Under the pieces are notes generated by a model. The model saw only the letters and a program-made list of their open reading frames with translations. It was not told the origin of the DNA and searched no databases. Made by a program: the position numbers and the translations under genes. This document shows positions 54,893-63,812 of a DNA stretch of 64,000 nt, in pieces; the stretch's first letter is position 1; each line of letters starts with the position of its first letter. This DNA comes from Nitrospira sp. (lineage in GTDB: Bacteria; Nitrospirota; Nitrospiria; Nitrospirales; Nitrospiraceae): the NCBI GenBank assembly GCA_024760545.1, contig CP060501.1, positions 124,001 to 188,000 of the forward strand, read 5' to 3'.

Positions 54893-56815
54893 GTGGAACG
54901 ATTTGACCTCCGTAACCGGAGTGCACGACGAAAGAGAAGACCTGTGACAAGTTTTTCCGCTAAAACCAGCCGTGCCGAAACCCACCGCTCGAAATCGGCC
55001 GAAACGAAGCAGACAGCCGATGGCAGGTCGCAAGAATCGGTGATGAGTTCTCTGCCGTTCTTTGGGGCTCTGGTACAGCGTAAAGCGTCCTGCCCCTGCG
55101 GCGGCAGGTGCCCGGCCTGCCAGGCAAAAACGAGTGACCTCAACGTTTCCCAACCCAACGATCCCGCAGAGATCGAAGCCGATGCCGTTGCGGATCGAGT
55201 CATGAGGATGCCGGTTGGGAATGCACAGCCTGTGGCAAGGGGTGAGCATTCCGATCATGCCAATCATCGAAAATGCGACGCGTGTGAAACAGAGGAACAG
55301 GAAGGGATTGCTGGACCGGTCATGCGCAAAGAAACGTGTGCCTCCGCTATGCCCGATCCGCCGCCGGGCGATATTCCACCATCGATCGAGGGCGTCGTGA
55401 ATTCCGGTGGGCAGCCATTGGATTTCGGGACACGCCGTTTTTTTGAGCCGCGCATTGGCTACGATCTCAGTTCAGTCCGCGTCTTTACTGATCCTGCCGC
55501 CGGACAATCGGCTCAGTCGATACAGGCCCGTGCCTACACACTCGGGAACAACATTGTCTTCGGCAACGGGGAATACAGCCCAGATAGTGGAAGCGGAAAA
55601 CATCTGCTGGCGCACGAACTCGCCCACGTTGCACAGCAGGGTAAGGGAACCGGAACCCTTGAATTACAACGACAGTCGGCTCCAGGCGGCGGTTCGACGA
55701 CTGCGCCGGCTACCGCTACAACGTTTGGAGCCAGCTGTTCAGGTGGGGCGACCGATCCTTGTCAGCAAAGCCGATGCACGACTCCGATCGCCGATATCAA
55801 TGCCGATCTCTCGCGAGCAATCGCCTATGTGGATAGTGCGATTGCTGCCTTGGGTACCACTCCACTCACTGCTGGGACCCGAAGATCCCTGGACTGGTAT
55901 TTCAACAGCCAGACGGACGAAACAGCTGCCACTGTTCTTGCGCGGCTCACCTGCACCAGAAATGAACTTCAGGATACCCTGACGAATAGTCGGTTCGGTT
56001 GCCATCCGGATGACCCCTTTATGGCGTACGTTTGCACTTCTCAGATAAGTCCCTGTCAATCGATTCGTACGAACGTATGTCTCACCAATAAGTATTTTGG
56101 TAAGTCCGATCGAGTCCGCGCTGAAGCGTTGATACATGAATGCGCCCATCGAGCAGGATTATCGACCGGTAGCGATCCGCATCTGTATGATGTTAATTGG
56201 GCATTCATGTTCATGGATACGGCGGATTCTCTCAGGAACGCCGATTCATATGCCTTGTTCGCCACCTCTGTAACGGAAGGGGTCAGGACGACGATCTATG
56301 GGTTCCCTTATCTGGTCGGTTTGTCTGGAGGCGCTAAGGCTCCCGGTGTTGATGCGTCCACCTGGCAAGCCAGACTATATTTGGGAACAGAGTTCCAGAA
56401 TCCGGTTCTCGGACTATTTAATCCGACTATTGGAATTGGGCTGTCGATGATCGGCGAAACGACGACCGGAGGTACGTCACCTGTCACATCGTCGGAATCA
56501 TTTCTCGGATCGCTCGTAGTGGGATTTCGACTGATGGATGCACGTCCTGGTTCGGCTGGTGGTGGATATGTTTCATTCTTTGGAGGTCCGGCCCTTGCCA
56601 TTGGTGGCGGCAGCACGGGAGGAGGCCCAAACCTGAAACTGGGCGCAGAAGCAGGCGTCGGAATAGGGTATCGTTGGCGCTGGCTCGATGTGTCAGCCGG
56701 TGTCAATTATGCCTACGATCCAACGCGTGAGGCAGGGATGGAGCATTTGTTTATTCCGAATGTGTCGATCACCTTTGCACCATTTGGATTTACTCAATCG
56801 CCCTCAAGTCATTGA
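54893..56815 (+). CDS. eCIS-core (DUF4157) protein 5 with M35-like zincin and beta-rich C-terminus
   Basis: A 640-residue candidate effector from GTG 54893; GTG 54944 is an alternative. Array knuckle RKASCPCGGRCPACQAKT (Cys67-76), a second pair CDAC (128-131), eCIS core 168-250 with HELAH 241-245. The unique part has HECAH (415-419) in EALIHECAHRAGL, followed by NADSYALFATS (449-459), the spacing of aspzincin/lysine-specific (M35-like) metallopeptidases. Residues ~485-640 are beta-rich (VLGLFNPTIGIGLSM, WLDVSAGVNYAYDP) and parallel the C-terminus of protein 1, like strands of a small membrane barrel. Confidence 0.8.
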   Translation: MERFDLRNRSARRKRRPVTSFSAKTSRAETHRSKSAETKQTADGRSQESVMSSLPFFGALVQRKASCPCGGRCPACQAKTSDLNVSQPNDPAEIEADAVADRVMRMPVGNAQPVARGEHSDHANHRKCDACETEEQEGIAGPVMRKETCASAMPDPPPGDIPPSIEGVVNSGGQPLDFGTRRFFEPRIGYDLSSVRVFTDPAAGQSAQSIQARAYTLGNNIVFGNGEYSPDSGSGKHLLAHELAHVAQQGKGTGTLELQRQSAPGGGSTTAPATATTFGASCSGGATDPCQQSRCTTPIADINADLSRAIAYVDSAIAALGTTPLTAGTRRSLDWYFNSQTDETAATVLARLTCTRNELQDTLTNSRFGCHPDDPFMAYVCTSQISPCQSIRTNVCLTNKYFGKSDRVRAEALIHECAHRAGLSTGSDPHLYDVNWAFMFMDTADSLRNADSYALFATSVTEGVRTTIYGFPYLVGLSGGAKAPGVDASTWQARLYLGTEFQNPVLGLFNPTIGIGLSMIGETTTGGTSPVTSSESFLGSLVVGFRLMDARPGSAGGGYVSFFGGPALAIGGGSTGGGPNLKLGAEAGVGIGYRWRWLDVSAGVNYAYDPTREAGMEHLFIPNVSITFAPFGFTQSPSSH

Positions 56816-56845
56816 GGATGGGCCATAAAAGGTAAGGATCACCCT

Positions 56846-58456
56846 ATGTTCGCTCAGGCGGGAAGAACAACTCAAACCAATGATCTAGGCAGAAGGCCTC
56901 GACTGATGCCGAGCAACTGGGATGTTTCATTTGGGGAGACCACACATTCTCAGCCCATCATTCAACGCACAGCCTCCTGTGCTTGCGGCGGTGGGTGTCC
57001 GGCGTGCCAGGCGAAGTCTAGCAGTCTCACAGTGTCTCAGCCCAACGACCCAGCCGAGATCGAAGCTGATCAGGTTGCGGATCGAATCATGCGAATGCCG
57101 GATGACATTTCGGTAGCTCCGACAGGGCCGACTAGGGTATCCACGGCTATGCCGGTTCTTCAGCGGACGGAGGCCGACGGCGAGCAGCCCAAAGAGGAAG
57201 GGAGCCGTTGTCCAAGTTGGCGTGCCGATCCAGAGAGCATCAGCAAGCGAGCCGGGGAGTTTTATGCGCGGAATCATTTGACGCCTCCGTCACAAGCGGC
57301 CGTGGAGCGGATCCAGTGCGAGCCGCCGATTGCCAACGGCAACTATGGCTGTTATGTGTATTTCAGCGATGGACTGGTGCTCCGCGTGATCGTGCGCGAG
57401 ACGGATATCGTGGTTGGGACAGGTCCCGGACCGTTCACGACAGAACATCCCCCGCCGGCCACCCCGTTGTGTTTCTACGAATACTCCTGCCCAGAGGGTG
57501 AGTTGGTGTTAACGGTCAAAAAATGCCAGAGCGCAAAACCGAGCGGTTCGTCTGGACCGCCACTTGTTGCGCAACGAGCGGCCTCGTCTGGTGCAACGGC
57601 GCCTCGGACCGCGCCGTCGATCGCGTACGACGTGTTGAACTCGTCGGGGCAACAGCTGGACTCCGCCACACGCGCCTTCTTCGAACCGCGTTTTGGCTAC
57701 GATCTTTCGCACGTGCGCGTCCATTCTGACCCGCTGGCAGACCAATCGGCGCGAGATGTGAACGCTCAGGCCTATACGGTCGGATCGCACATTGTTTTTG
57801 AGGCTGGTCGGCTCTCACCTGGGACAATGGAAGGCAGACGGTTGCTGGCGCATGAGCTCACGCATGTCATGCAGCAAGGGCATACCGGACCGGGACAATT
57901 GCAACGACAGGTTGGTGCGCGACCAACAAGCGAAAATGTATGGGGATTTTGGGTAACGAGATCGATGTGTGGATGTCGTCAACAGGTGCGGGATGGGATT
58001 ACCTCGGCGAATATGGTCGGCACGGCGTATGCTGCCTGTGATGTACCTGCCAATCGAACGAATGTTGCTGTGGAAGCATGTGTTCGTACTGCGCTGCCTG
58101 GGACAACGGTAGCAGGATCTACCAGCTCAAGCGGTGCGATGACGTTGCCTCCTCCTTCCAGTGATCCTTGTCAGCAGATAGATGATCGAACCACCTTTGT
58201 CCATGAGACTATGCATGCCAGACATACGGATGTCATTGCACAGGCGCAAGGCCCGGCCTTTTTTCGTGAATGGAGGCGGCTGGCGGGTGATCCAAATCGA
58301 TTGAACACCTTGCGTGCCACATTTCCGGCAGAAGTGGCGGCTTTTGAGGCAGCGTGGAACGACGGGCATGATTGGGCTCTGGATGAAGTCAACTCTTATC
58401 GCTGGGAGAGACGGTTCTTAGAGGACGTGCGTGCGGCATTAGGTCGGATATGTTGA
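56846..58456 (+). CDS. eCIS-core (DUF4157) protein 6 with C-terminal zincin-like motif
   Basis: A 536-residue candidate effector. Array knuckle RTASCACGGGCPACQAKS (Cys45-54). Between the knuckle and the core lies an extra domain of ~120 residues (115-235; SISKRAGEFYARNHLTPPSQ, NYGCYVYFSDGLVLRVIVRE) absent from its siblings. eCIS core 262-344 with HELTH 336-340. The C-terminal part has HETMH (453-457) in TFVHETMHARHT and a later DWALDEVNSYRWERRF that could supply the third zinc ligand. It is the last array member; about 490 bases separate it from the next gene. Confidence 0.78.
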   Translation: MFAQAGRTTQTNDLGRRPRLMPSNWDVSFGETTHSQPIIQRTASCACGGGCPACQAKSSSLTVSQPNDPAEIEADQVADRIMRMPDDISVAPTGPTRVSTAMPVLQRTEADGEQPKEEGSRCPSWRADPESISKRAGEFYARNHLTPPSQAAVERIQCEPPIANGNYGCYVYFSDGLVLRVIVRETDIVVGTGPGPFTTEHPPPATPLCFYEYSCPEGELVLTVKKCQSAKPSGSSGPPLVAQRAASSGATAPRTAPSIAYDVLNSSGQQLDSATRAFFEPRFGYDLSHVRVHSDPLADQSARDVNAQAYTVGSHIVFEAGRLSPGTMEGRRLLAHELTHVMQQGHTGPGQLQRQVGARPTSENVWGFWVTRSMCGCRQQVRDGITSANMVGTAYAACDVPANRTNVAVEACVRTALPGTTVAGSTSSSGAMTLPPPSSDPCQQIDDRTTFVHETMHARHTDVIAQAQGPAFFREWRRLAGDPNRLNTLRATFPAEVAAFEAAWNDGHDWALDEVNSYRWERRFLEDVRAALGRIC

Positions 58457-58950
58457 AATAGAGCGTCTCGCTATTATGCAGTATGCTTTGCTCGTCTCGT
58501 ACAGGTGTATGCCGGTGTTTCAGCAGCTGAACAGAGGGTAGATCTATGCCCAGAGCCCATAGAGGTCCCGTTACTGTACCTTTGTCATAGCGATAGAGGG
58601 GGTAAGACTAATGCTTGAAGGGTTGGTCGTCAGGTATCGTGTCATTTGTTATGATAATCAGACGGTGGCCGACGGCAAGTGAGGACCATCGGTAGTCGGT
58701 TTTCGGTGGTCAAAAATAGTCTGTGAAATGCGTCTTGCAATATTCTTTTGGAATGGGTATATATGGTCGGCTCAAGTTCAGGTCAACTTGCCGTTTTGGC
58801 AGCGTATTAACTTCATGATGTAGCTTCTGACGATCCTACCAATGGTTGTGACATCCACAGGATTAAGTACCGAAGGAAGAGTCTCTTTCTCTGTGTAGAT
58901 TTATGCGGGGATGTAGCGAGGACATATTTTTTTTCGAGGAGGGTGAACGT
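58457..58950. other. Intergenic region between effector array and multicopper oxidase
   Basis: 494 bases. It begins with a small hairpin just after the gene 6 stop (AATAGAGCGTCTCGCTATT). It contains a possible sigma70 promoter (58735-58763) and ends with the strong RBS of the oxidase gene. A 23-codon frame at 58611-58682 with a good RBS is the only other candidate gene. Confidence 0.5.
58735..58763 (+). promoter_or_regulatory. Possible promoter of the multicopper oxidase gene
   Basis: TTGCAA (58735-58740) and TATATA (58758-58763) with a 17-base spacer, about 190 bases before the ATG. The boxes are moderate matches and the leader would be long. Confidence 0.35.
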
Positions 58951-61900
58951 ATGACTGCTTCAACGAAAAGGATGTGGCCGGGAATATGGGGGTTGGCAGC
59001 CAGCCTGGTATTGGCTGGGGTGCTACCGGCCAGTGCGATCATGTCGCACGATGCACACGTGGCTGCAGATCCCCAGACGGATGTGGCAACGCCGGTTAGT
59101 GCGCAAGCCGGTCCAGTGTTGATGGATAAGATGTCGAAAGCCGTTGAGCAAATCGAACGGCAGGTGCAGACGAAAGGCCCATTCCAGGGGGCCGGTTCCC
59201 ACGCGATGCAGCAAGGCGTGCTGCTGGTTGCGGAGGATCCTGACAAGGTAAAGGTGACGCAGGGCATGCGATGCCCGGCGCACGCGCCTGTTCGGAAATA
59301 TGACGTCACGGCGATGAACATCGAGATCACGGTCAACCGGTTCGGCGATTTTTATCCGGGCTACATGTATGCCCTGACCGAAAATGTCGCCGGAGTGCGT
59401 GAAGAAGAGACCAAGAACCGCGCGGCGCGTGAGAGCGAAGATGAAACTTTTTCGGAAGGCGCAGTTTCGAACGGTTTGCAGGGCGATTTAATTCAGCCGC
59501 TGGTCATCCGAGCCAACCAGGGCGATTGTCTGCGGATCACTCTTCGGAATCAGATCGAGGGTGAGCCGACGAACATGATCATTAACGGGTCGCAAATGCT
59601 GGTCGCCAGCACGGGCAGACCGGCGACGGCCAATAACCCGGATGCGTTGGTGGCCACGGGCAAGACCGGCGAGTTCGAATGGTACGTTCCGACCGACCTT
59701 CAAGAGGGCGGACGTGCGTTTCACAGCCATGCATCCAGGGAACAGTATTCTCTGGGATTGCTGGGTTCGCTCGTGATCGAGCAACGCGGGGCTCGTTATC
59801 TGAGTCCGTTTACGGGCGAAGAAATGACCAGCGGTTGGGAAGCCATGATCGATCTCGAGAAGGGATCGGACTTCCGGGAGTTCGTGATTTTCTATCATGA
59901 GGCCGGTGATGAGACGTTCCGGTTGTTGAACCGCAAGGGAGACATGCTGCCTCAGCGGGATGCGCATACCGATACGTATCGTCCGGCGGCGCGCTTGCTC
60001 AACTATCGGAGCGAACCGCACGGCACACGGCTGGAGCTTCAGGCGCATTTAGTCGGCTTTGCCGATGAGTCGCAGGGCTATGGATCGTATTCCTTCGGGG
60101 ATCCGGCCACAACCATTCCGCGTTCATACTTGGGTGATCCGGCAAAGTATCGCATGGTCGGTGGATCGGAGATCGTGCATTCCCACCATTTACATGGCGG
60201 ATCGATCCGTTGGGCCAGACAGCCGGGAACCAGCAAGCTGGATCCGACCTTGTCAAAGAATGGTCCGGTGAAGTTCCCAATGATCAATGACACCTCCGAT
60301 CGTCTGGATGTGCAGTCGATCGGGCCGTCTGAAATTTATGACGAAGTGATCGAGGGCGGATCAGGCGGGTTGCAGGCGTTGGCGGGTGAATTCGTGTTCC
60401 ACTGCCATATCCCGCAGCACTATGTCACAGGCATGTGGGGATTCTGGCGGGTATACAACACCTTGCAGACGCCGGGGTTCCAGACTGACGTGATGAAGCC
60501 GCTGGTCGAGCTGCCGGATCGAAAAGGGAAAATCAAGCCCGCCGTCAGTTCCGATAAGTTGGTCGGCACGACCGTAGATTGGTATGGCGGGAAGAAGTAT
60601 GAGATCACCAAAGACAAGACCGATTGGAAGTCCAATCCGGTGAAGGTTTCCATCAAGGATTGGGTGGAGTACATGTTGCCGCCGCAAGGCCTTCCCGGCA
60701 AGACGGAAGACCAAACCAAGCAGGCCAAGGCACATGATGCGACGGTCATCAACTGGAAGTGGGAAGGGAATCTGGCCCTCAATGAGCCGGAAACTCCCCA
60801 CCGGTGGGCAGACTATGCGTCACCGACACCGCTGAAACGGCCGCCGGTCACCTTCGATCCGCAAACAGGAAAGCTGGCATTCCCATGGCTACGGCCACAT
60901 CTTGGGAAGCGGCCGCCGTTTGCCCCCAATCATGGCGGCGCTCCTTGGTTAGAGCCGTTCCATGTGAGGGAGGACGGAACGAAGAGCACCGAGCCGGCCA
61001 GGCCCGGAGAGCAGGGTCCGTGGAGTCTCTGTCCTGAAAATTCTCCGCGGAAGTTCTATACCACTCACTCTATTATCCTGCCGATTACCCTCAAGCCGGC
61101 CACGCCTAAATCACCGGCGATCGTTGATCCGATCGGCATGATTTATGTGTTGCATGAGGAAGAAGCGGAAGTTCGGAAGAACCCCGCGAAGCAGGTTCCG
61201 CTGGTGATCCGTGGAAACGTCTACGATTGCGTGGACGTCATCTTCAAAAATGAAATTCCGGATGATGCGCGGACGGGATGGGCGAATAAGATCAACCTCC
61301 ACCCGCACTTCTTCCAGTTCGATACGAGTGCCTCCGATGGACCGACCATCGGATTCTCGTACGACATGTCGTTGCGGGCATTCACGATGCTGAAGGATCC
61401 GGAGCCGGAAAAGGGGATGCCGTTGCCGGCAAATACCGTGTTGACGGCGGACAGCAAGGCCGGCGCGCGCAGCATCACGGTCGCCGATCCATCGAAGTTT
61501 CATCTCAATACAGAGCTTGGCGTGGGGATGGACGATCCGAAGTACTTTGAAGTGGTCAGGATCAAGGCCATCAACGGCAAGACGATCACGTTCGATGCCC
61601 CATTGAAGTATGGGCATAAGAAGAACGATATCGCCAGTGTGGAGTTCATTCGTGAGCGCTGGTACGTCGATGCTGATTTAGGCACCGTGTACTGGCATGA
61701 CCACGTATTCGGCACTGATACATGGGGACATGGGTTATTCTCGGCGTTCATTACCGAGCCACCTCGGTCTACGTATCATGACCCGGTGACCGGCAAGGAA
61801 ATCCGCAGCGGCCCCGTTGCTGATATCCATACTCTCGAGCCGGTTTCTGCCCATATCCGTGGCAGTTTCCGCGAAGTCATGATGCACATTATGGATAGTA

Positions 61901-63693
61901 ATGCGAGGTCGGCTGAATTGATCTTGACCGACAATCCACAGGCAAAAATGAATGTGGTGACGGTCGATGGGCCGCCTTCGCATCAGTTCCCTGAGAGAAT
62001 CAATAAATCATCGATGTGGTTCCTGAACGGTGGAGAGGCGACCACGGGCAGCGGCTACAGTATGCGTGTCGAGCCGTTGAGCGTGCGCCTTGCCAACAAT
62101 CCGGATCCGTCAAAACTGTTCGTGTCCGGAATTCACGGGGACCCGGGCACTCCATTGTTGCGTGCCTACCTCGGCGATCCGATTCTCGTTCGTGCGCTGG
62201 TCGGTTCGGCCAATGAGGTGCATACGTGGCACGTGACCGGTCACTGGTTCCCGATGGAGCGGTATGGTACGACCGCTATGCCGCGCAGCACCATCCATCT
62301 GGCGATCGGTGAGCGCTATGATCCGGCAATTCCAGCCGCCGGCGGGCCTCAGAAGCAGGCGGGTGACTATCTCTACTACAGTGGACGCGCATCGCACTTT
62401 GCAGAAGGCAGTTGGGGGATCTTCCGTGTCTTCGATGAAATGCAAGGTGACCTGAAGCCGTTGCCAGGCCGTGAGCAAATTCAGAAGTCTGCTCCATCGG
62501 TTTGTCCGGCGGATGCGCCGGTGAAGACCTTCAACGTGTCCGCGATCGATCAACAGCTCCGGTACCACGATGGGGCACCGGGAGTTATGGAAGTCGATCT
62601 CGAGCGTAAGATGGTCTTCGGCAATGAGCAAGGTAAGATGTATGTACTCGACGGCGATCGTGGACGGGTCAAGGCCGGAGAATTGAAGCCGAGCCCGCTG
62701 ACTCTGCACGTGAATGTCGGCGATTGCATGAAAATCAATCTGAAGAATGAAATGGCGAAAGAGCGAGCCGGGTTCCACGTCGATATGATGGCGTTCAACC
62801 CGAAGGACTCGTTCGGTGCCAATGTCGGGAACAACCCCGGTGATCAAACCGTCGGTCCAGGCGAGAGCAAGACGTACACCTATTATGCTCATCCGGAGTA
62901 TGGTGAACTCGCTGCCCTCATTCAGGACTGGGGGAACGTGGTTGAGAACCCACGGAACGGGTTGTTCGGCTCTATCATCGTCGGTCCAAAGGGTTCACGG
63001 TATCGGGATCCGGTGACCGGTGATGACGTGACGATGAAAAGCAGTTGGCGCACCGATGTTCTGGTGGATCGGACGCTTCCGGGAAATGAAAATCGGAAGA
63101 ACTACCGGGACTTCTCCTTGATGTTCCAGGATGAGGATAATATCGTGGGCGTCAGCTTCATGCCCTACATTCAACAGGTAGCCGGAATCACAGCGGTCAA
63201 TTACCGGTCTGAACCGACTGCCTGGCGGATCGAAAAGGGGTGTGAGGTAGCCGAGGTCTTCAGTTGCGTCAAAGCGGGTGATACACCTTCAACCCCGTTG
63301 TTGCAGGCACACGTCGGAGACCCGGTGGCCATTCACGTGTTAGGTGCATTCAGCGAGCAGGTGCAGTTGTTTACAGTTGATGGCCATGAGTGGCCGCACG
63401 AGCCCTACATGCAGGGTGCCGACCAAGTGAGCACCATGGAGTTCGGCGGGTCCGAGGTTATCAACGCCTACCTCACGGGTGGAGCCGGCGGTCCGAACAA
63501 GATCGTGGGCGACTATCTGTGGAAAAATCAACGGCCGGCACATGCCAATGCGGGACAGTGGGGTATGTTTAAGGTCCTGCCAGTCGATGATCAACGGATC
63601 AAGCCGTTGATGCCGCAGATTCCGCCGGCCAAGACGGCGGAGCAATTGCTCGGTGAAGGGAAAGCTTCACCGACGTCGCTGAATGGACAGTAA
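58951..63693 (+). CDS. Very large secreted multicopper oxidase
   Basis: About 1580 residues, roughly three times a normal laccase. ATG 58951 is preferred, with GAGGAGGG upstream and a Sec signal peptide (GIWGLAASLVLAGVLPASA). Several cupredoxin-like domains are present. Copper motifs include HSH (258-260), HHLHG (412-416) and HCHIPQHYVTGM (484-495, a full type 1 plus type 3 ligand set); then HPH (784-786), HDH (916-918) and HTWHVTGH (1091-1098). The last third keeps the fold but lacks clear ligands. It should oxidise a metal or organic substrate outside the cytoplasmic membrane. Mn(II) oxidation is one possibility from family size, but the substrate is unknown. Confidence 0.88.
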   Translation: MTASTKRMWPGIWGLAASLVLAGVLPASAIMSHDAHVAADPQTDVATPVSAQAGPVLMDKMSKAVEQIERQVQTKGPFQGAGSHAMQQGVLLVAEDPDKVKVTQGMRCPAHAPVRKYDVTAMNIEITVNRFGDFYPGYMYALTENVAGVREEETKNRAARESEDETFSEGAVSNGLQGDLIQPLVIRANQGDCLRITLRNQIEGEPTNMIINGSQMLVASTGRPATANNPDALVATGKTGEFEWYVPTDLQEGGRAFHSHASREQYSLGLLGSLVIEQRGARYLSPFTGEEMTSGWEAMIDLEKGSDFREFVIFYHEAGDETFRLLNRKGDMLPQRDAHTDTYRPAARLLNYRSEPHGTRLELQAHLVGFADESQGYGSYSFGDPATTIPRSYLGDPAKYRMVGGSEIVHSHHLHGGSIRWARQPGTSKLDPTLSKNGPVKFPMINDTSDRLDVQSIGPSEIYDEVIEGGSGGLQALAGEFVFHCHIPQHYVTGMWGFWRVYNTLQTPGFQTDVMKPLVELPDRKGKIKPAVSSDKLVGTTVDWYGGKKYEITKDKTDWKSNPVKVSIKDWVEYMLPPQGLPGKTEDQTKQAKAHDATVINWKWEGNLALNEPETPHRWADYASPTPLKRPPVTFDPQTGKLAFPWLRPHLGKRPPFAPNHGGAPWLEPFHVREDGTKSTEPARPGEQGPWSLCPENSPRKFYTTHSIILPITLKPATPKSPAIVDPIGMIYVLHEEEAEVRKNPAKQVPLVIRGNVYDCVDVIFKNEIPDDARTGWANKINLHPHFFQFDTSASDGPTIGFSYDMSLRAFTMLKDPEPEKGMPLPANTVLTADSKAGARSITVADPSKFHLNTELGVGMDDPKYFEVVRIKAINGKTITFDAPLKYGHKKNDIASVEFIRERWYVDADLGTVYWHDHVFGTDTWGHGLFSAFITEPPRSTYHDPVTGKEIRSGPVADIHTLEPVSAHIRGSFREVMMHIMDSNARSAELILTDNPQAKMNVVTVDGPPSHQFPERINKSSMWFLNGGEATTGSGYSMRVEPLSVRLANNPDPSKLFVSGIHGDPGTPLLRAYLGDPILVRALVGSANEVHTWHVTGHWFPMERYGTTAMPRSTIHLAIGERYDPAIPAAGGPQKQAGDYLYYSGRASHFAEGSWGIFRVFDEMQGDLKPLPGREQIQKSAPSVCPADAPVKTFNVSAIDQQLRYHDGAPGVMEVDLERKMVFGNEQGKMYVLDGDRGRVKAGELKPSPLTLHVNVGDCMKINLKNEMAKERAGFHVDMMAFNPKDSFGANVGNNPGDQTVGPGESKTYTYYAHPEYGELAALIQDWGNVVENPRNGLFGSIIVGPKGSRYRDPVTGDDVTMKSSWRTDVLVDRTLPGNENRKNYRDFSLMFQDEDNIVGVSFMPYIQQVAGITAVNYRSEPTAWRIEKGCEVAEVFSCVKAGDTPSTPLLQAHVGDPVAIHVLGAFSEQVQLFTVDGHEWPHEPYMQGADQVSTMEFGGSEVINAYLTGGAGGPNKIVGDYLWKNQRPAHANAGQWGMFKVLPVDDQRIKPLMPQIPPAKTAEQLLGEGKASPTSLNGQ

Positions 63694-63703
63694 GTGAGAT
63701 CGG

Positions 63704-63739
63704 GCGGCGTACGTGCTGATCAGCACGTACGCCGCTTTT
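63704..63739 (+). terminator. Rho-independent terminator after the oxidase gene
   Basis: A perfect 16-bp inverted repeat (63704-63719 with 63720-63735, centred on TGATCA) followed by TTTT (63736-63739). Confidence 0.85.
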
Positions 63740-63766
63740 CTGACAAACCTATCTGACTTCATACAT

Positions 63767-63797
63767 CTGGGGAGCTATAGCTCCCCAGTGTTTTTTT
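63767..63797 (+). terminator. Second terminator in tandem
   Basis: A perfect palindrome at 63767-63788 (CTGGGGAGCTA and its complement) followed by TG and seven T residues (63791-63797). It lies just 15 bases before the next start codon, so it could also attenuate transcription into that gene. Confidence 0.85.
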
Positions 63798-63812
63798 GAC
63801 AGGAGCATACCT

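Noticed and set aside
58611..58682. 23-codon frame with good RBS between the effector array and the oxidase
   Set aside because: Too short to support without expression or conservation data.
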